DNA of 64,000 bases. It comes from Agarophyton chilense. Lineage: Eukaryota; Rhodophyta; Florideophyceae; Gracilariales; Gracilariaceae. The notes under the pieces were generated by a model. It ran no database searches. It had not been told where the DNA came from and saw nothing but the letters and a program-made list of their open reading frames with translations. The translations under genes and the position numbers were made by a program. Below are positions 1-10,131 of the stretch, one piece after another. The stretch is from positions 1 through 64,000 of the forward strand of contig JARGXX010000001.1 of the NCBI GenBank assembly GCA_030374765.1. Reading direction: 5' to 3'. The first letter of the stretch is position 1. Each line of letters begins with the position of its first letter.

Positions 1-797
1 AAACCCCTAAACCCTAAACCCCTAAACCCCTAAACGCCCTAAACCCCTAAACCCCTAAACCCCTAAAACCCCTAAAACCCCTAAACCCCTAAACCCCTTA
101 AAGCCCTAAACCCCTAAACCCCTAAAACCCCTAAACCCCGCCCTAAACCCCTAAGCCCTAAAACCCCTAAACCCCTAAACCCCTAAACCCCTAAAACGCC
201 CTAAAAACCCCTAAAGCCCTAAACCCCTAAACCCCTAAACCCCTAAAACCCCTAAAACCCCTAAACCCCTAAACCCCTAAACCCCTAAAACCCCTAAAAC
301 CCCTAAACCCCTAAAGCCCCTAAAACCCCTAAACCCCTAAACCCCTTAAACCCCTAAACCCCTAAAACCCCTAAAACCCCTAAACCCCTAAACCCCTAAA
401 CCCCTAAACCCCTAAACCCCTAAACCCCTAAACCCCTAAAACCCCTAAACCCCTAAAACCCCTAAACCCCTAAACCCCTAAAACCCCTAAACCCCTAAAA
501 AACCCCTAAACCCCTAAAACCCCTAAACCCCTAAAACCCTAAACCCCTAAAACCCCTAAAACCCCTAAAACCCCTAAACCCCTAAACCCCTACGCCCTAA
601 ACCCCTAAAACCCCTAAACCCCTAAAACCCCTAAAACCCCTAAAAACCCCTAAAACCCCTAAAACCCCTAAACCCCTAAAACCCCTAAACCCCTAAACCC
701 CCTAAAACCCCTAAACCCCTAAAACCCCTAAAACCCCTAAACCCCTAAAACCCTTAAACCCCTAAAACCCCTAAACCCCTAAACCCCTATAACCCCT
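1..797. repeat. Terminal telomere repeat tract (CCCCTAAA / CCCCTAAAA)
   Basis: Nearly uninterrupted C-rich repeats, mostly CCCCTAAA with many CCCCTAAAA units and rare variants such as GCCCTAAA, CGCCCTAAA and CCCTTAAA. The C-rich strand reads 5' to 3' from the left, which places the chromosome terminus at position 1 (established telomere polarity). The mixed 8/9-base unit suggests a telomerase template that permits slippage. The tract stops abruptly at 797 where the first, truncated 349-bp element begins. Confidence 0.97.
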
Positions 798-3700
798 GAA
801 CAGTTGCAAGTCGATTAGTACCTTAAATGGAAACGTCGCAAGTCCATAAGTCAAGCCAATATGAGTACGTTTAGCTCAGTGGTTAATATTTGTTAATATT
901 TTCCACAAGTCGTGGGTTCAATTCCCATTGTTTGCAGGACAATTACAATTAGGAGTAGCGCCCCTAATATCATGTAATTAGCTTAATGACGAGGTAACAC
1001 TTGCAATTAAGGTTTGGCCACCCCTAATTAGCAAATTAAGTTCCTCCAGAGCACAGCGACGCCGCACATTCCCACCGCATTTCTTAACACCTAAACCCCG
1101 TTCGCGGAATAGAAAAATGCCGTCGCCAACCAAGTACCCTTAAGGGGAACAGTTGCAAGTCGATTAGTACCTTAAATGGAAACGTCGCAAGTCCATAAGT
1201 CAAGCCAATATGAGTACGTTTAGCTCAGTGGTTAATATTTGTTAATATTTTCCACAAGTCGTGGGTTCAATTCCCATTGTTTGCAGGACAATTACAATTA
1301 GGAGTAGCGCCCCTAATATCATGTAATTAGCTTAATGACGAGGTAACACTTGCAATTAAGGTTTGGCCACCCCTAATTAGCAAATTAAGTTCCTCCAGAG
1401 CACAGCGACGCCGCACATTCCCACCGCATTTCTTAACACCTAAACCCCGTTCGCGGAATAGAAAAATGCCGTCGCCAACCAAGTACCCTTAAGGGGAACA
1501 GTTGCAAGTCGATTAGTACCTTAAATGGAAACGTCGCAAGTCCATAAGTCAAGCCAATATGAGTACGTTTAGCTCAGTGGTTAATATTTGTTAATATTTT
1601 CCACAAGTCGTGGGTTCAATTCCCATTGTTTGCAGGACAATTACAATTAGGAGTAGCGCCCCTAATATCATGTAATTAGCTTAATGACGAGGTAACACTT
1701 GCAATTAAGGTTTGGCCACCCCTAATTAGCAAATTAAGTTCCTCCAGAGCACAGCGACGCCGCACATTCCCACCGCATTTCTTAACACCTAAACCCCGTT
1801 CGCGGAATAGAAAAATGCCGTCGCCAACCAAGTACCCTTAAGGGGAACAGTTGCAAGTCGATTAGTACCTTAAATGGAAACGTCGCAAGTCCATAAGTCA
1901 AGCCAATATGAGTACGTTTAGCTCAGTGGTTAATATTTGTTAATATTTTCCACAAGTCGTGGGTTCAATTCCCATTGTTTGCAGGACAATTACAATTAGG
2001 AGTAGCGCCCCTAATATCATGTAATTAGCTTAATGACGAGGTAACACTTGCAATTAAGGTTTGGCCACCCCTAATTAGCAAATTAAGTTCCTCCAGAGCA
2101 CAGCGACGCCGCACATTCCCACCGCATTTCTTAACACCTAAACCCCGTTCGCGGAATAGAAAAATGCCGTCGCCAACCAAGTACCCTTAAGGGGAACAGT
2201 TGCAAGTCGATTAGTACCTTAAATGGAAACGTCGCAAGTCCATAAGTCAAGCCAATATGAGTACGTTTAGCTCAGTGGTTAATATTTGTTAATATTTTCC
2301 ACAAGTCGTGGGTTCAATTCCCATTGTTTGCAGGACAATTACAATTAGGAGTAGCGCCCCTAATATCATGTAATTAGCTTAATGACGAGGTAACACTTGC
2401 AATTAAGGTTTGGCCACCCCTAATTAGCAAATTAAGTTCCTCCAGAGCACAGCGACGCCGCACATTCCCACCGCATTTCTTAACACCTAAACCCCGTTCG
2501 CGGAATAGAAAAATGCCGTCGCCAACCAAGTACCCTTAAGGGGAACAGTTGCAAGTCGATTAGTACCTTAAATGGAAACGTCGCAAGTCCATAAGTCAAG
2601 CCAATATGAGTACGTTTAGCTCAGTGGTTAATATTTGTTAATATTTTCCACAAGTCGTGGGTTCAATTCCCATTGTTTGCAGGACAATTACAATTAGGAG
2701 TAGCGCCCCTAATATCATGTAATTAGCTTAATGACGAGGTAACACTTGCAATTAAGGTTTGGCCACCCCTAATTAGCAAATTAAGTTCCTCCAGAGCACA
2801 GCGACGCCGCACATTCCCACCGCATTTCTTAACACCTAAACCCCGTTCGCGGAATAGAAAAATGCCGTCGCCAACCAAGTACCCTTAAGGGGAACAGTTG
2901 CAAGTCGATTAGTACCTTAAATGGAAACGTCGCAAGTCCATAAGTCAAGCCAATATGAGTACGTTTAGCTCAGTGGTTAATATTTGTTAATATTTTCCAC
3001 AAGTCGTGGGTTCAATTCCCATTGTTTGCAGGACAATTACAATTAGGAGTAGCGCCCCTAATATCATGTAATTAGCTTAATGACGAGGTAACACTTGCAA
3101 TTAAGGTTTGGCCACCCCTAATTAGCAAATTAAGTTCCTCCAGAGCACAGCGACGCCGCACATTCCCACCGCATTTCTTAACACCTAAACCCCGTTCGCG
3201 GAATAGAAAAATGCCGTCGCCAACCAAGTACCCTTAAGGGGAACAGTTGCAAGTCGATTAGTACCTTAAATGGAAACGTCGCAAGTCCATAAGTCAAGCC
3301 AATATGAGTACGTTTAGCTCAGTGGTTAATATTTGTTAATATTTTCCACAAGTCGTGGGTTCAATTCCCATTGTTTGCAGGACAATTACAATTAGGAGTA
3401 GCGCCCCTAATATCATGTAATTAGCTTAATGACGAGGTAACACTTGCAATTAAGGTTTGGCCACCCCTAATTAGCAAATTAAGTTCCTCCAGAGCACAGC
3501 GACGCCGCACATTCCCACCGCATTTCTTAACACCTAAACCCCGTTCGCGGAATAGAAAAATGCCGTCGCCAACCAAGTACCCTTAAGGGGAACAGTTGCA
3601 AGTCGATTAGTACCTTAAATGGAAACGTCGCAAGTCCATAAGTCAAGCCAATATGAGTACGTTTAGCTCAGTGGTTAATATTTGTTAATATTTTCCACAA

Positions 3701-5287
3701 GTCGTGGGTTCAATTCCCATTGTTTGCAGGACAATTACAATTAGGAGTAGCGCCCCTAATATCATGTAATTAGCTTAATGACGAGGTAACACTTGCAATT
3801 AAGGTTTGGCCACCCCTAATTAGCAAATTAAGTTCCTCCAGAGCACAGCGACGCCGCACATTCCCACCGCATTTCTTAACACCTAAACCCCGTTCGCGGA
3901 ATAGAAAAATGCCGTCGCCAACCAAGTACCCTTAAGGGGAACAGTTGCAAGTCGATTAGTACCTTAAATGGAAACGTCGCAAGTCCATAAGTCAAGCCAA
4001 TATGAGTACGTTTAGCTCAGTGGTTAATATTTGTTAATATTTTCCACAAGTCGTGGGTTCAATTCCCATTGTTTGCAGGACAATTACAATTAGGAGTAGC
4101 GCCCCTAATATCATGTAATTAGCTTAATGACGAGGTAACACTTGCAATTAAGGTTTGGCCACCCCTAATTAGCAAATTAAGTTCCTCCAGAGCACAGCGA
4201 CGCCGCACATTCCCACCGCATTTCTTAACACCTAAACCCCGTTCGCGGAATAGAAAAATGCCGTCGCCAACCAAGTACCCTTAAGGGGAACAGTTGCAAG
4301 TCGATTAGTACCTTAAATGGAAACGTCGCAAGTCCATAAGTCAAGCCAATATGAGTACGTTTAGCTCAGTGGTTAATATTTGTTAATATTTTCCACAAGT
4401 CGTGGGTTCAATTCCCATTGTTTGCAGGACAATTACAATTAGGAGTAGCGCCCCTAATATCATGTAATTAGCTTAATGACGAGGTAACACTTGCAATTAA
4501 GGTTTGGCCACCCCTAATTAGCAAATTAAGTTCCTCCAGAGCACAGCGACGCCGCACATTCCCACCGCATTTCTTAACACCTAAACCCCGTTCGCGGAAT
4601 AGAAAAATGCCGTCGCCAACCAAGTACCCTTAAGGGGAACAGTTGCAAGTCGATTAGTACCTTAAATGGAAACGTCGCAAGTCCATAAGTCAAGCCAATA
4701 TGAGTACGTTTAGCTCAGTGGTTAATATTTGTTAATATTTTCCACAAGTCGTGGGTTCAATTCCCATTGTTTGCAGGACAATTACAATTAGGAGTAGCGC
4801 CCCTAATATCATGTAATTAGCTTAATGACGAGGTAACACTTGCAATTAAGGTTTGGCCACCCCTAATTAGCAAATTAAGTTCCTCCAGAGCACAGCGACG
4901 CCGCACATTCCCACCGCATTTCTTAACACCTAAACCCCGTTCGCGGAATAGAAAAATGCCGTCGCCAACCAAGTACCCTTAAGGGGAACAGTTGCAAGTC
5001 GATTAGTACCTTAAATGGAAACGTCGCAAGTCCATAAGTCAAGCCAATATGAGTACGTTTAGCTCAGTGGTTAATATTTGTTAATATTTTCCACAAGTCG
5101 TGGGTTCAATTCCCATTGTTTGCAGGACAATTACAATTAGGAGTAGCGCCCCTAATATCATGTAATTAGCTTAATGACGAGGTAACACTTGCAATTAAGG
5201 TTTGGCCACCCCTAATTAGCAAATTAAGTTCCTCCAGAGCACAGCGACGCCGCACATTCCCACCGCATTTCTTAACACCTAAACCCC
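798..5287 (+). mobile_element. Tandem array of a 349-bp tRNA-derived, telomere-linked short retroelement (12 full copies plus 1 truncated)
   Basis: An exact-looking 349-bp period runs through this tract. Element boundaries can be set: 5' end at GTTCGCGGAATAG (first at 1100), 3' end at CACCTAAACCCC (first at 1099). Full copies are 1100-1448, 1449-1797 and so on to 4939-5287; the outermost copy (798-1099) lacks its first 47 bp and abuts telomere repeats directly, while the innermost 3' end runs into telomere repeats. Each unit carries Pol III A- and B-box-like motifs at tRNA spacing and has no long ORF. Its termini match the Penelope-like element: GT(T/A)CGCGGA(A/G)TAG plus TGCCGTCGCC at the 5' end, and GCGACGC(A/C)GCACA plus a CCTAAACCCC-type end at the 3' end. 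I infer a non-autonomous, SINE-like element mobilised by the neighbouring reverse transcriptase. A plain satellite is the alternative. Confidence 0.85.
872..925 (+). promoter_or_regulatory. Pol III internal promoter-like boxes (A box and B box) in the 349-bp unit; repeated every 349 bp
   Basis: TAGCTCAGTGG (about 873) fits the A-box consensus and GGTTCAATTCC (about 915) fits the B box; the 43-base spacing is that of a real tRNA. The T-stem pairs GTGGG with CCCAT. The D-stem partner, anticodon arm and acceptor stem do not pair, so this is a tRNA-derived head and not a functional tRNA. It would drive transcription rightward through the unit. Confidence 0.7.
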
Positions 5288-6586
5288 TAAACCCCTAAAT
5301 CCCCTAAAACCCCTAAACGCCCTAAAACCCCTAAACCCCTAAACCCCTAAAACCCCTAAAACCCCTAAAACCCCTAAAACCCCTAAGCCCTAAACCCCTA
5401 AAGCCCTAAACCCCTAAACCCCTAACGCCCTAAAACCCCTAAACCCCTAAACCCCTAAAACCCCTAAACCCCTAAAACCCCTAAACCCCTAAACCCCTAA
5501 AACCCCTAAAACCCCTAAACCCCTAAACCCCTAAAACCCCTAAAACCCCTAAAACCCCTAAACCCCTAAAACCCCTAAACCCCTAAAACCCCTAAACCCC
5601 TAAACCCCTAAACCCCTAAAACGCCCTAAAACCCCTAAACCCCTAAACCCCTAAACCCCTAAACCCCTAAACCCCTAAAACCCCTAAACCCCTAAACGCC
5701 CTAAACCCCTAAAACCCCTAAACCCCTAAACCCCTAAACCCCTAAAGCCCTAAACCCCTAAAACCCCCCCTAAACCCCTAAAACCCCTAAAACCCCTAAA
5801 CCCCTAAACCCCTAAACCCCTAAACCCCTAAACCCCTAAACCCCTAAACCCCTAAACCCCTAAACCCCTAAACCCCTAAACCCCTAAACCCCTAAACCCC
5901 TAAACCCCTAAACCCCTAAAACCCCTAAACCCCTAAACCCCTAAACCCCTAAAACCCCTAAACCCCTAAAACCCCTAAAACCCCTAAACCCCTAAACCCC
6001 TAAAACCCCTAAAAACCCCTAAAAAAACCCCTAAACCCCTAAACCCCTAACCCCTAAACCCCTAAACCCCTAAACCCCTAAACCCCTAAACCCCTAAACC
6101 CCTAAAACCCCTAAACCCCTAAACCCCTAAACCCCTAAACCCCTAAAACCCCTAAAACCCCTAAACCCCTAAACCCTAAACCCCTAAAACCCCTAAAACC
6201 CCTAAAACCCCTAAACCCCTAAACCCCTAAACCCCTAAACCCCTAAACCCCTAAACCCCTAAAACCCCTAAAACCCCTAAACCCCTAAACCCCAAAACCC
6301 CTAAACCCCTAAACCCCTAAACCCCTAAAACCCCTAAAACCCCTAAAACCCCTAAACCCCTAAAACCCCTAAACCCCTAAACCCCTAAACCCCTAAACCC
6401 CTAAACCCCTAAACCCCTAAACCCCTAAACCCCCTAAACCCCTAAAACCCCTAAACCCCTAAAACCCCTAAACCCCTAAAACCCCTAAAACCCCTAAAAC
6501 CCCTAAAACCCCTAAACCCCTAAACCCCTAAACCCCTAAAACCCCTAAACCCCTAAACCCCCTAAACCCCTAAACCCCTAAACCCC
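5288..6586. repeat. Internal telomere repeat tract between the short-element array and the Penelope-like elements
   Basis: Same CCCCTAAA/CCCCTAAAA repeat as the terminus, with the same C-strand orientation. It is bounded on the left by the 3' end of the innermost 349-bp copy and on the right by a 5'-truncated Penelope-like element that begins mid-ORF1 at 6587. The arrangement suggests telomerase healed the chromosome after the Penelope insertions and before the short elements arrived. Confidence 0.95.
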
Positions 6587-6946
6587 TTTGTATCTTCTCT
6601 GAATGATAAGAAGATACAAGCCACAATAGCGAGCGGTCTAGGTAGCTACATAAAGAACACCAAAAAGAAAGCTGACCTCCTGAAGAAATCCGCGCAATCG
6701 GCTGATGAAGAGGGGGCCCCAGAAGGGGTCGATCAGACGCGGAAGGAGCTAGCAGCCCTTAGAAATAGAATTAGTGTTTTGGAGAGTTCTCGTAAGAATA
6801 ATCCCCCCAAAGCTCCAAAAGCCCCTAATAAACAAAAGCCCCTAAAGGGCAGGGCTAAAGCAGCGGGGAAAAGTAGTGTAAAGCCTAATCCGAAGCCGAA
6901 AAACGGAAAGGCAGGCGCCGCCGGACGGGGCGCCAGGCAAAATTAA
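6587..6946 (+). pseudogene. ORF1 C-terminal fragment of the truncated Penelope-like copy
   Basis: Corresponds to residues from about 177 to 295 of the ORF1 protein at 9119-10006. The 5' part, including start and promoter, is missing because the element is truncated at the junction with telomere repeats. The lysine-, proline- and alanine-rich C-terminus is retained unchanged, as is the putative frameshift region into the RT frame (6898-6934). With no start codon of its own it is not expected to be made. Confidence 0.85.
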
Positions 6947-7071
6947 ACCGTTCCAGGCCAAGGAAGCCCCGTTCCTTCTCCTGCGAGTTCAAATATAACC
7001 CACCGGTTGGAATCAAAGACGAGGAAGTACCTTTTGAAGTTAAAAAGGTACTCTCCGTCGGTGGTGGGTTC

Positions 7072-8697
7072 ATGCTTCGAACTCCATTAAAGGAATGCCT
7101 TGAAGATACAGTGGATCCCCTCTTTAAGGCACTAGGAACGGGGACAGGGAGAATGGTTCATCCCCTAGCTATGCGAGTGACACGGAAGTTTGAGAGAGAA
7201 CTCACTCGTATTGAGGATGACATTCCCCCAGCCTTGCATCGAACGTTGATGCGAGGTATTAAGTACATGAAGACGAAGGACTGGGTCGTCAAACAAGCCG
7301 ATAAGAACCTCGGACTCACACTTATGAGCCGAGAGTTCTACGACGACCTTGTGCGCAAGGAGATTCGTGAGGGTGCATTCTCCGAGGTAAGCTCATTCCC
7401 CCATGGAAGGCTCCTCGGTAACCTCAACGCAATCTTGCTGGCATGTAATCTGGGGAGTAAATTCACAGATGAAACGCTAGAATACGCTTTAGGCGCCAAG
7501 TTCCCGGCACCCTTCTATGTACTACCGAAGATTCACAAGCCTACGGTGAAGTCTAGACCGATCACGGCGTCACACTCGTACATCACGTCGGGGTTGTCTA
7601 GACAACTTAGCACCATTCTCAACAAGGAGGTGCAAAAGATTCCGGCTATAACAGTTAATAGCTGGCAAACCGTAAGGCAATTGGAACATATAGAGCTCCC
7701 GTCAGACTGTGTCTTCTTGACGTATGACGTGGAGCGATGTTACCCCAGCATCGATATCAGAGACGCCATAAGAACTCTGTTACATGAATTGCCTCACATA
7801 TTCATGGCAAACAAAGGCTTCTGGTGTCGTGCTTTGGAGTTCATCATGTTTAACAACTATGTAACAGATGGACAGGGTGTACATCGACAGCTTATTGGTA
7901 CAGCAACTGGAACACCGGTAGCTCCAGCATTTGCTAACCTTTATTTGTTCTTTAAGTTTCGAGGAATCTTCTTGGACTTTGTAAGCAAGATCATCATCAA
8001 TCGCCGCTATATTGATGATGGACTTGTGATACTCAGAGATAGGGCAACTGCGGAGGCTCTCATGCATAGATTGAACACCTGTTCAAACCTGTCTATGACA
8101 TGGGACATCAGCTCCAAAAAAGCAGTCTATCTTGATTTGGAGATATATAAAGGAAGGAGGTTTATGTTTCATAACATTGTGGACATTCGGGTATACACAA
8201 AGCCCATCTCCAAGTTCCTATATCTCCATGGAAAGTCCAACCATCCCACGCATACTTTGTCAGGAATCGTGAAAGGAGAAATGATAAGATATCTCCGTAA
8301 CACTTCCGATAAACATACGTGGGAGGCCAAAGTAAGCATCCTATTCCGAATGTTAGCGAATCGTGGATACACAGGACAGCATCTACGGGCTGCTTTGGAA
8401 TATGTGTCTTACCAAGACAGGGCGAAATATCTTGAGAAGTTCGTCAAACCATCTCCAGACTTGGGAGGATGGGTAGTCTGCAGATTCCATCCTCGCATTA
8501 AGATGTTCTGGCGCCGCTTCAAGGAACTAATGGAAGTTCAAGTCCCGCGAAGTGGAATCCAAGAGAAATGGCCACGTACTCTTGTCTTCAGACGAGGTAA
8601 TGGAGTAGCTCGCCATGTCATAAGTGCTATTGCGAAAGGAGCAAAGTCTTCGGACTTAGCCAATAGCACTCAAAACCAAACTAATGGAACCAATTAG
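7072..8697 (+). CDS. Penelope-like reverse transcriptase (outer copy)
   Basis: 541 residues from the first ATG. RT motifs in order: KIHKP near residue 153, YDVERCYPSID near 221 (first catalytic Asp), GTATGTPVAPAFANLYL near 274, YIDDG near 313 (catalytic Asp pair), then a YLDLEIYKG block and YTKPISKFLYLHG, all typical of Penelope-like RTs, which are related to telomerase RT. No GIY-YIG endonuclease follows, as in the telomere-attached endonuclease-less class known from rotifers and fungi. It differs from the inner copy by one residue seen (Ser for Arg at about 129). The frame is open upstream of the ATG back to 6889, overlapping ORF1. The copy is intact, but its promoter and ORF1 start are lost. 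Confidence 0.92.
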   Translation: MLRTPLKECLEDTVDPLFKALGTGTGRMVHPLAMRVTRKFERELTRIEDDIPPALHRTLMRGIKYMKTKDWVVKQADKNLGLTLMSREFYDDLVRKEIREGAFSEVSSFPHGRLLGNLNAILLACNLGSKFTDETLEYALGAKFPAPFYVLPKIHKPTVKSRPITASHSYITSGLSRQLSTILNKEVQKIPAITVNSWQTVRQLEHIELPSDCVFLTYDVERCYPSIDIRDAIRTLLHELPHIFMANKGFWCRALEFIMFNNYVTDGQGVHRQLIGTATGTPVAPAFANLYLFFKFRGIFLDFVSKIIINRRYIDDGLVILRDRATAEALMHRLNTCSNLSMTWDISSKKAVYLDLEIYKGRRFMFHNIVDIRVYTKPISKFLYLHGKSNHPTHTLSGIVKGEMIRYLRNTSDKHTWEAKVSILFRMLANRGYTGQHLRAALEYVSYQDRAKYLEKFVKPSPDLGGWVVCRFHPRIKMFWRRFKELMEVQVPRSGIQEKWPRTLVFRRGNGVARHVISAIAKGAKSSDLANSTQNQTNGTN

Positions 8698-9118
8698 AAA
8701 TGACCAACTGTCCAAGAACGGGGCTAAAAACCCCACTCTGGGCTTAGTTAAGTTAGTAATGTTCGTTTCATTAGATAGGGAGCAACATAAGTAGAGCAGT
8801 GCTTGGGCCATAGGAGGCTATGTAAGAAGCCGTGGAGAGCTCTCCACCTCTCTTCCAACCTTCTCATCCCAACATAAGGCACTGAGGAGTCATAAAGACG
8901 AAAGCGCTCTGCCACATCGTTCACTTCACCCCGCTTCCCCTCCCTTTCCCTTTCCCCCTCCCCTTCCGGCTTCAAGGGCGTCCTAGTCCTTAAGCAGTCT
9001 CTCTCTCTCCCCCCCCTTACATTCTGCGCGACGCAGCACACTTTCAACCACCTTACTCAATCCCTAAAACCCCTGTACGCGGAGTAGGTGCCGTCGCCGA
9101 TCACAAATCTCTTTCGCA

Positions 9119-10006
9119 ATGCCTCGTCGTGCAATCGTCAGACGTGCACAAGAGGAAGAGGTCGATGAAATCGAGCCAGTCCAGGAAACTCTCCTAGGCG
9201 ATAAGCCGGAGTGTACGGACGAAATGCTCTTCGACTTCACGAAACCACTCTTAATAAAAGTTTGCGCTCCCTTTCGTAAACAGATTCAAGTAGTGGATGA
9301 GACGATCGCTCGCAGAACAGTCTATGTGAGCCAATTGATGAAGCATGCTGAAGAGGATACGATACCGAAATCTATCGTGGTACCCCGTATGCCTCAGCTT
9401 CAAAGCGCTCAGATAGACAAATACAGCTCGCAGTTCAAACAACTTTCGGAAAATTTTGCGAAACAATTTCTGAAACTTCTTATTCAAGCCAAACTGGACG
9501 AAGTCCGTGAGCTTAAAAAGTCTCGAAGGAAACTACTCGAAGAAGCTTTCGAAAGTTTGGAGGAGGCGCTTACGGAGGGCCTCATTTGCCTTTCGTACGT
9601 CACCAATGAACAAACCAAGAACCTCTGTGAAAGGTTCAAGGAAATGTTTGTATCTTCTCTGAATGATAAGAAGATACAAGCCACAATAGCGAGCGGTTTA
9701 GGTAGCTACATAAAGAACACCAAAAAGAAAGCTGACCTCCTGAAGAAATCCGCGCAATCGGCTGATGAAGAGGGGGCCCCAGAAGGGGTCGATCAGACGC
9801 GGAAGGAGCTAGCAGCCCTTAGAAATAGAATTAGTGTTTTGGAGAGTTCTCGTAAGAATAATCCCCCCAAAGCTCCAAAAGCCCCTAATAAACAAAAGCC
9901 CCTAAAGGGCAGGGCTAAAGCAGCGGGGAAAAGTAGTGTAAAGCCTAATCCGAAGCCGAAAAACGGAAAGGCAGGCGCCGCCGGACGGGGCGCCAGGCAA
10001 AATTAA
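9119..10006 (+). CDS. ORF1 protein of the Penelope-like element (coiled-coil, basic C-terminus)
   Basis: 295 residues, starting 44 bp from the element's 5' end in a suitable context (GCAATGC). The N-terminus is acidic and Arg-rich, the middle (about 60-160) is rich in charged and Leu residues compatible with coiled coil, a short heptad-like stretch lies near 228-243 (LRNRISVLES), and the last 50 residues are Lys/Pro/Ala/Gly-rich and strongly basic. No zinc knuckle or RNA-recognition motif is visible. By analogy with ORF1 proteins of other retroelements it may bind element RNA or multimerise at chromosome ends; that is inference. Its 3' end overlaps the open RT frame by 58 bases, in the -1 frame. 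Confidence 0.8.
   Translation: MPRRAIVRRAQEEEVDEIEPVQETLLGDKPECTDEMLFDFTKPLLIKVCAPFRKQIQVVDETIARRTVYVSQLMKHAEEDTIPKSIVVPRMPQLQSAQIDKYSSQFKQLSENFAKQFLKLLIQAKLDEVRELKKSRRKLLEEAFESLEEALTEGLICLSYVTNEQTKNLCERFKEMFVSSLNDKKIQATIASGLGSYIKNTKKKADLLKKSAQSADEEGAPEGVDQTRKELAALRNRISVLESSRKNNPPKAPKAPNKQKPLKGRAKAAGKSSVKPNPKPKNGKAGAAGRGARQN
9958..9994 (+). promoter_or_regulatory. Candidate -1 ribosomal frameshift signal between ORF1 and RT
   Basis: In the ORF1 frame the codons AAA AAC (9959-9964) are preceded by G, giving GAAAAAC, a near-match to the classic AAAAAAC slippery heptamer. Nine bases later GGCGCC (9974-9979) can pair with GGCGCC (9989-9994) to make a six-pair GC stem. The RT frame is -1 relative to ORF1 and is open from 9949, so slippage here would give an ORF1-RT fusion. 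The first base of the heptamer is not ideal, and independent initiation at 10132 remains possible. Confidence 0.45.
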
Positions 10007-10131
10007 ACCGTTCCAGGCCAAGGAAGCCCCGTTCCTTCTCCTGCGAGTTCAAATATAACCCACCGGTTGGAATCAAAGACGAGGAAGTACCTTTTGAAGT
10101 TAAAAAGGTACTCTCCGTCGGTGGTGGGTTC

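Larger units (their letters stand above)
6587..9074 (+). mobile_element. Penelope-like element, 5'-truncated outer copy (endonuclease-less, telomere-linked)
   Basis: Nearly identical to the full copy at 9075-12134 at an offset of 3060 bp; I saw about four single-base differences. It begins abruptly inside ORF1, fused to telomere repeats, and ends with TCCCTAAAACCCCT directly joined to the 5' end of the next copy. 5' truncation on the telomere side and the 3' end towards the centromere are the polarity expected if the G-strand overhang primes reverse transcription of an RNA ending in C-strand telomere sequence. Confidence 0.9.

Noticed and set aside
860-935. Functional tRNA gene in each 349-bp unit
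   Set aside because: A and B boxes and T-stem fit, but the D-stem, anticodon arm and acceptor stem do not pair and no CCA-ready end exists.
798-5287. CRISPR-like or plain satellite reading of the 349-bp array
   Set aside because: There are no spacers, the unit is long, and its ends coincide with retroelement-type termini shared with the Penelope element.
6680-6740. Hammerhead ribozyme in the Penelope element (CTGATGA present in ORF1)
   Set aside because: The motif is inside coding sequence and the GAAA core and flanking stems are not found nearby. Penelope-like elements often carry hammerheads, but I could not see one here.
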